Source of the DNA: Mesorhizobium sp. YM1C-6-2
Lineage (GTDB): Bacteria; Pseudomonadota; Alphaproteobacteria; Rhizobiales; Rhizobiaceae
Direction: 5' to 3'
DNA: 64,000 nucleotides
Assembly: GCF_003666685.1 (NCBI RefSeq)
Contig: NZ_RCIZ01000001.1
Coordinates: forward strand, 682,001 to 746,000
Shown here: positions 60,902 to 64,000 of the stretch, in pieces
How the letters are laid out: every line of letters begins with the position of its first letter
Position numbering within the stretch: position 1 is the stretch's first letter
The notes under the pieces: generated by a model
Database searches by the model: none
What the model was told of the DNA's origin: nothing
The model's input: the letters and a program-made list of their open reading frames with translations, nothing else
Translations under genes and position numbers: made by a program

Positions 60902-62643
60902 GACGAAGCCACCCTGACCGGCCGCTGGCCGTTCTCGCGCAGGATCAGCTCGCGTGGACCGAACGCGGCCTGCTTTCCGCTGGAGATCACCAGGACATGG
61001 TCGCATGTGGCGATCGCGCTCGGGCGGTGCGCGATGACGATGACGATCGAATGCGCCTGCTTCGCCGTTTCGACGGCCTTGCGCAGCGCCTCGTCGCCCT
61101 CGACGTCGAGGGCGGAGGTCGGCTCGTCGAGCACGAGCAGGAAGGGCGATCCGAACAGCGCCCGCGCAAGGCCGATGCGTTGCCGCTGGCCGGCCGAAAG
61201 CATCATGCCGCCTTGCCCGATCAGCGTGTCGTAGCCGTCCGGCAGGCTGGTGACCAGCCCATGCGCACCGGCGCGCCGCGCGGCGGCGATCACCGCGGCG
61301 GAATCGGGATGCTGGGCGAGCCGGGCGATGTTCTCGGCGACGGTGCCGTCGAAGAGCTCGACATCCTGCGGCAGGTAGCCGACATGCCTGCCGAGCTGGT
61401 CGGACTGCCACTGCGAAAGTTCCGCGCCGTCGAGCCGCACGCTGCCCGAAAGCGGCTGCAGGATGCCGACGAGGGCGCGCGCCAGCGTGGATTTGCCTGC
61501 TCCGCTGGGGCCGATGATGCCGAGCGACGAACCGGCCCGGAGCGAAAAATTGACGCCGGTGAGCAGGGCGCGTTCGGAGCCCGGTCCTGTTACCGAGAGG
61601 TCGGCGACCTCGATCGACACCTTCGGCCTGGGCAGCTTCGTTTTCGGTTCGCCCGCATCGGCGTCACCGATCTGGTCGCGCAACCTGAGCCAGCTCTGGC
61701 GCGCGGCGACGAAGCCGCGCCAATGACCGATCGCCTGCTCCACCGGGGCCAGCGCACGCGCGGTGATGATCGAGACGGCGATGATCATGCCGGGCGTGAT
61801 CTCGTTCTTCAGCGCCAGATAGGCGCCAAGCGCAAGCGAGGCCGACTGGAGCAGCAGCCTGACGCCGCGCGAGGCGCCGATGAAGAAGGCCATCCGGTCC
61901 GATGCCTTGCGTCCCGCCGTCCGGAGTTCGTCGTCCATGCTGCCATAGCGGCGGATATAGGCGCCGCGCATGCCGAGGCCGGCAATGGTTTCGGTGGCGC
62001 GCCCCGCGGTATCGATCAATCGTGCCCGGCGCGCGGTCGCGGCATTGGCCTGGCGGACGGGCTCCTGTGCGGCGCGGTCCCCGAGCGCCGCCAGGCCGAA
62101 CAGCACGGCGACGCCGCCGAGCGCCAGCATGCCAAGGTCCGGGTGGAAGGCGAACGCCACCGCGAGATAAAGCGGCAGCCATGGCAGATCACAAAGCGCG
62201 ATGGCGGCCGGCGAGCCGATGAAGGCACGCAGGCGGTCGAAATCCTGCATGGGATTCGACTGCTCGGCCTGCCGGTTGGCAGGGGACGCGCCGTACCAGG
62301 GCCGTGCGATCGCCAGCCGCGCGACCGCCGGGCCGACCTCGTCGCCGAACCAGTCGGCGATGCGGGTCGAGGCGCGCAGCCTGACGATGTCGAGCGCTGC
62401 GAGGCAGAGGTAGATTCCGGCGACGAGAAGGAGAAGCGCCACCAGGGTCGGCACGCTGCGGCTCGTCAAAACCCGGTCATAAACTTGCAGCATGAAGAGG
62501 GGGCCGGCGAGGAGAAACAGGTTGAAGACAGCGGAGAGACCGATGAGCCCACCGAAGCCGCGGCGAAGCGCAGCGATGGCCTTCTCCACCCGGTTGGCGG
62601 GTTTCGGGCCCGGTCGTCCCGGAAGAGAGAATTTCATGCTCAT
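60898..62643 (-). CDS. type I secretion ABC transporter (PrtD/PrsD-like)
   Basis: A 581-residue exporter with an N-terminal membrane domain (about 25-310, starting GLIGLSAVFNLFLLAGPLFMLQVYDRVLTSRSVPTLVALLLLV) and a C-terminal ATPase: Walker [19 protein letters not shown], signature LSAGQRQRIGLARAL (second residue Ala, third Gly), Walker B LLVLDEPTSALDVEGDEAL, H-loop IAHRPSAI. The MLQVYDRVL phrase is typical of the PrtD family, which lacks a peptidase domain. GAGGG precedes ATG 62643. Confidence 0.9.
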   Translation of the reverse strand: MSMKFSLPGRPGPKPANRVEKAIAALRRGFGGLIGLSAVFNLFLLAGPLFMLQVYDRVLTSRSVPTLVALLLLVAGIYLCLAALDIVRLRASTRIADWFGDEVGPAVARLAIARPWYGASPANRQAEQSNPMQDFDRLRAFIGSPAAIALCDLPWLPLYLAVAFAFHPDLGMLALGGVAVLFGLAALGDRAAQEPVRQANAATARRARLIDTAGRATETIAGLGMRGAYIRRYGSMDDELRTAGRKASDRMAFFIGASRGVRLLLQSASLALGAYLALKNEITPGMIIAVSIITARALAPVEQAIGHWRGFVAARQSWLRLRDQIGDADAGEPKTKLPRPKVSIEVADLSVTGPGSERALLTGVNFSLRAGSSLGIIGPSGAGKSTLARALVGILQPLSGSVRLDGAELSQWQSDQLGRHVGYLPQDVELFDGTVAENIARLAQHPDSAAVIAAARRAGAHGLVTSLPDGYDTLIGQGGMMLSAGQRQRIGLARALFGSPFLLVLDEPTSALDVEGDEALRKAVETAKQAHSIVIVIAHRPSAIATCDHVLVISSGKQAAFGPRELILRENGQRPVRVASS

Positions 62644-62756
62644 TTGGCCCTCGGCCGATCGGCGGCGCAGCCGTCATCTGGAAAGGGGCGGACATTGCGT
62701 CGGTTCCCGCCAGACCGCGGGAGAGACGACGCTCGATGGAGCGGCGCAACTTTGAT

Positions 62757-62769
62757 GTTGCAGTGCAAC
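62757..62769. promoter_or_regulatory. 13-bp palindrome GTTGCAGTGCAAC upstream of secretion operon
   Basis: GTTGCA-G-TGCAAC is fully symmetric, 114 bp before the ABC exporter start. It shares 12 of 13 bases with the element at 57550-57562, in another divergent promoter of the same surface-related region. Confidence 0.55.
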
Positions 62770-62822
62770 CTGATTGGAAGAGTTACAGAATGTTAGCTAT
62801 TCGTAAAGGGACAAATGATGAG

Positions 62823-62839
62823 GTGACGGCATCCGTCAC
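62823..62839. promoter_or_regulatory. 17-bp inverted repeat
   Basis: GTGACGG (62823-62829) and CCGTCAC (62833-62839), perfect arms with a CAT centre, in the divergent region between the secretion ABC gene and the polysaccharide export gene. Likely a protein-binding site; identity unknown. Confidence 0.4.
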
Positions 62840-63129
62840 AATACAGGCAATCGGATCGAGACAGGCTGAGAATGTGAGGTCCGAGCATGAACGTCAATTT
62901 ATATTATAAATCGATAATGATTTTGATTTGGCCCGGAAGGACTGCGGTTCTACGGTTTTTCTTCATGCCTGGTGCCGACAGGGAGCTTGTTCGGAGCGCA
63001 TCATTGTTGTGTGATCGATCGGCAACACCAATTTTTGAATTAGCCGCCATACGCATTTGATGGAGATTCAGGACTCCGCAATTGTGCGGTGCACATATAG
63101 GCTTCAGCGGGGGCTGAGGAGACGCAAGT

Positions 63130-64000
63130 TTGTACCAGTCCATTTCGATCCCCGCATCGATCCTGTTCGTTTGTTCGCTTGTCGTGTCGGGGTGCACCGC
63201 TCTCCCGTCAGCAGGCCCTGAGGTCGGAAGCAGCAGCTACGCAGCCGTCAATAAGCCGTCGAGTGCACCGCACGCGGTCGTCAACGTAACGCCCGAGACC
63301 ATCCGTGTCGTCGAGAAGTGGGAGCCCAGCTCCGGCTTGGGCAGCTTCCGCGGCCCCGGCGCCCAGAGCATCCGCATCGGCGTCGGCGATGTCGTCGGCG
63401 TGACCATCTTCGAAGCCAGCCCCGGCGGTCTGTTCATTCCGCTGGAATCGACCAACAGCGCCGGCAATTTCGTCAACCTGCCCGACCAGAAGGTCGACAG
63501 CGCGGGCAACATTTCCGTGCCTTACGCCGGGTCGATCAAGGCGGCCGGCCAGGAGCCGGCTGCCGTCCAGCGCGTCATCGAGCAGCGGCTGGCGAGCCGC
63601 GCCATCGAGCCGCAGGCGGTGGTGGCGGTGAAATCGCAGACCTCCTCCGAGGTCAGCGTGCTCGGCGACGTCAACGCGCCGTCGAAATTCGCGGTCAACG
63701 CGGACGGCGAGCGCATCCTCGACGTCATCGCCAAGGCCGGCGGACCCAAGCAGCCGGGCTACGAGACCTACGTCACGCTGCAGCGCGGCAAGAAGAAGGC
63801 GACCATCTATTTCCAGAAACTCGTCCGCGAGCCCTCGAACAACATCTACGTGCTGCCCAACGACACCATCTACGTCTATCGCGAGCCGCACGCCTTCATG
63901 GCCTTCGGTGCTTCCGGCGAGAACGGGCGCTTCGATTTCGCCGACGAGACGATCAGCCTGTCGGACGCGCTGGGCAAGGCCGGCGGCCTGCTCGATACCC
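63130..64000 (+). CDS. polysaccharide export outer-membrane lipoprotein (Wza/ExoF-like), partial
   Basis: The first 290 codons of a gene running off the right edge. Signal peptide with lipobox VVSGC (about residues 20-24), then a PES domain (IRIGVGDVVGVTIFEASPGG ... NISVPYAGSIKAAGQEPAAVQRVIEQRLASRAIEPQAVVAV) and SLBB-type segments (VSVLGDVNAPSKFAVNADGERILDVIAKAGGPK, VLPNDTIYVYREPHAFMAFGASG). Such proteins form the export channel for exopolysaccharide. The start is TTG 63130, 8 nt after GAGGAG (63116-63121); an in-frame TGA at 63115 rules out an upstream start. Confidence 0.88.
   Translation, partial: MYQSISIPASILFVCSLVVSGCTALPSAGPEVGSSSYAAVNKPSSAPHAVVNVTPETIRVVEKWEPSSGLGSFRGPGAQSIRIGVGDVVGVTIFEASPGGLFIPLESTNSAGNFVNLPDQKVDSAGNISVPYAGSIKAAGQEPAAVQRVIEQRLASRAIEPQAVVAVKSQTSSEVSVLGDVNAPSKFAVNADGERILDVIAKAGGPKQPGYETYVTLQRGKKKATIYFQKLVREPSNNIYVLPNDTIYVYREPHAFMAFGASGENGRFDFADETISLSDALGKAGGLLDT

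Larger units (their letters stand above)
62644..63129. promoter_or_regulatory. 486-bp divergent regulatory region between secretion and polysaccharide genes
   Basis: Contains no gene I can support, but several symmetric elements: the palindrome at 62757-62769, GTGACGG-CAT-CCGTCAC at 62823-62839, and an AT-rich tract about 62894-62930 of the sort bound by MucR/Ros regulators. A MucR/Ros gene is encoded at 14.2 kb. Confidence 0.5.

Overview
The window is about 64 kb of GC-rich (roughly 65% by eye), gene-dense DNA with strong alphaproteobacterial signatures: a MucR/Ros regulator, two HutC-type GntR regulators, a complete rhizobial-type phosphonate (phn) system, an ectoine catabolic cluster, a SoeABC-type molybdoenzyme, an argB/engB neighbourhood and a Rhizobiales-type palindromic intergenic repeat. 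A Mesorhizobium/Aminobacter-like member of the Hyphomicrobiales (Rhizobiales) is the best guess. This is inferred from gene content, not from a database search. I saw no rRNA, tRNA, CRISPR array, insertion sequence or prophage.

Layout. 1-7.7 kb: a phosphotriesterase-family hydrolase (cut by the window start) diverges from a ribose-type ABC importer (binding protein, double ATPase, two permeases), an FGGY sugar kinase and a GntR/HutC regulator, probably one inducible catabolic locus. 7.8-14.0 kb: a universal stress protein behind an FNR/FixK-like box, then soeABC-like genes on the minus strand with a divergent LysR regulator. 14.2-16.5 kb: MucR/Ros regulator, spermidine-synthase-like protein, repeat element, DMT transporter. 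16.5-21.5 kb: argB and engB on the minus strand, separated by plus-strand genes for an ECF sigma factor, RskA-like anti-sigma factor and FAS1 (fasciclin) protein, plus an ABM monooxygenase behind a SoxR-type box. 21.5-25.8 kb: phosphonate importer phnC-phnD-phnE-phnE2. 26.0-27.5 kb: a small secreted protein and a Tim44-domain membrane protein. 28.0-34.1 kb: phnGHIJKL plus a hexapeptide acetyltransferase on the minus strand, with phnF divergent.

34.1-43.4 kb: ectoine degradation: doeD and doeC (minus), an AsnC/Lrp regulator (minus), then eutB-eutC-doeA-doeB and an MFS transporter (plus). No ectoine ABC or TRAP importer and no enuR are visible, so the MFS protein is a candidate importer. 43.4-51.3 kb: an M23-like peptidase, a small hypothetical protein, an inositol-monophosphatase-family phosphatase, an AfuABC-like importer with a long two-unit permease, and a Gfo/Idh dehydrogenase. 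Together these suggest uptake and processing of a phosphorylated polyol or sugar. 51.8-55.6 kb: a luciferase-like monooxygenase, a previously uncalled 54-residue membrane protein, a two-gene ABC-2 exporter and a small lipoprotein. 55.8-64.0 kb: a GMC oxidoreductase, an aldo/keto reductase, an endonuclease/exonuclease/phosphatase-family membrane protein, a type I secretion pair (PrsDE-like), and a Wza/ExoF-like polysaccharide export lipoprotein running off the window end.

Regulatory signals read directly from the sequence include an FNR-type box (7751), a SoxR-type box (19740), a possible Pho box (25827), a nested PhnF-type operator (33241), a 10-1-10 palindrome upstream of doeC (37029), and a 13-bp palindrome found in two divergent promoter regions (57550 and 62757).
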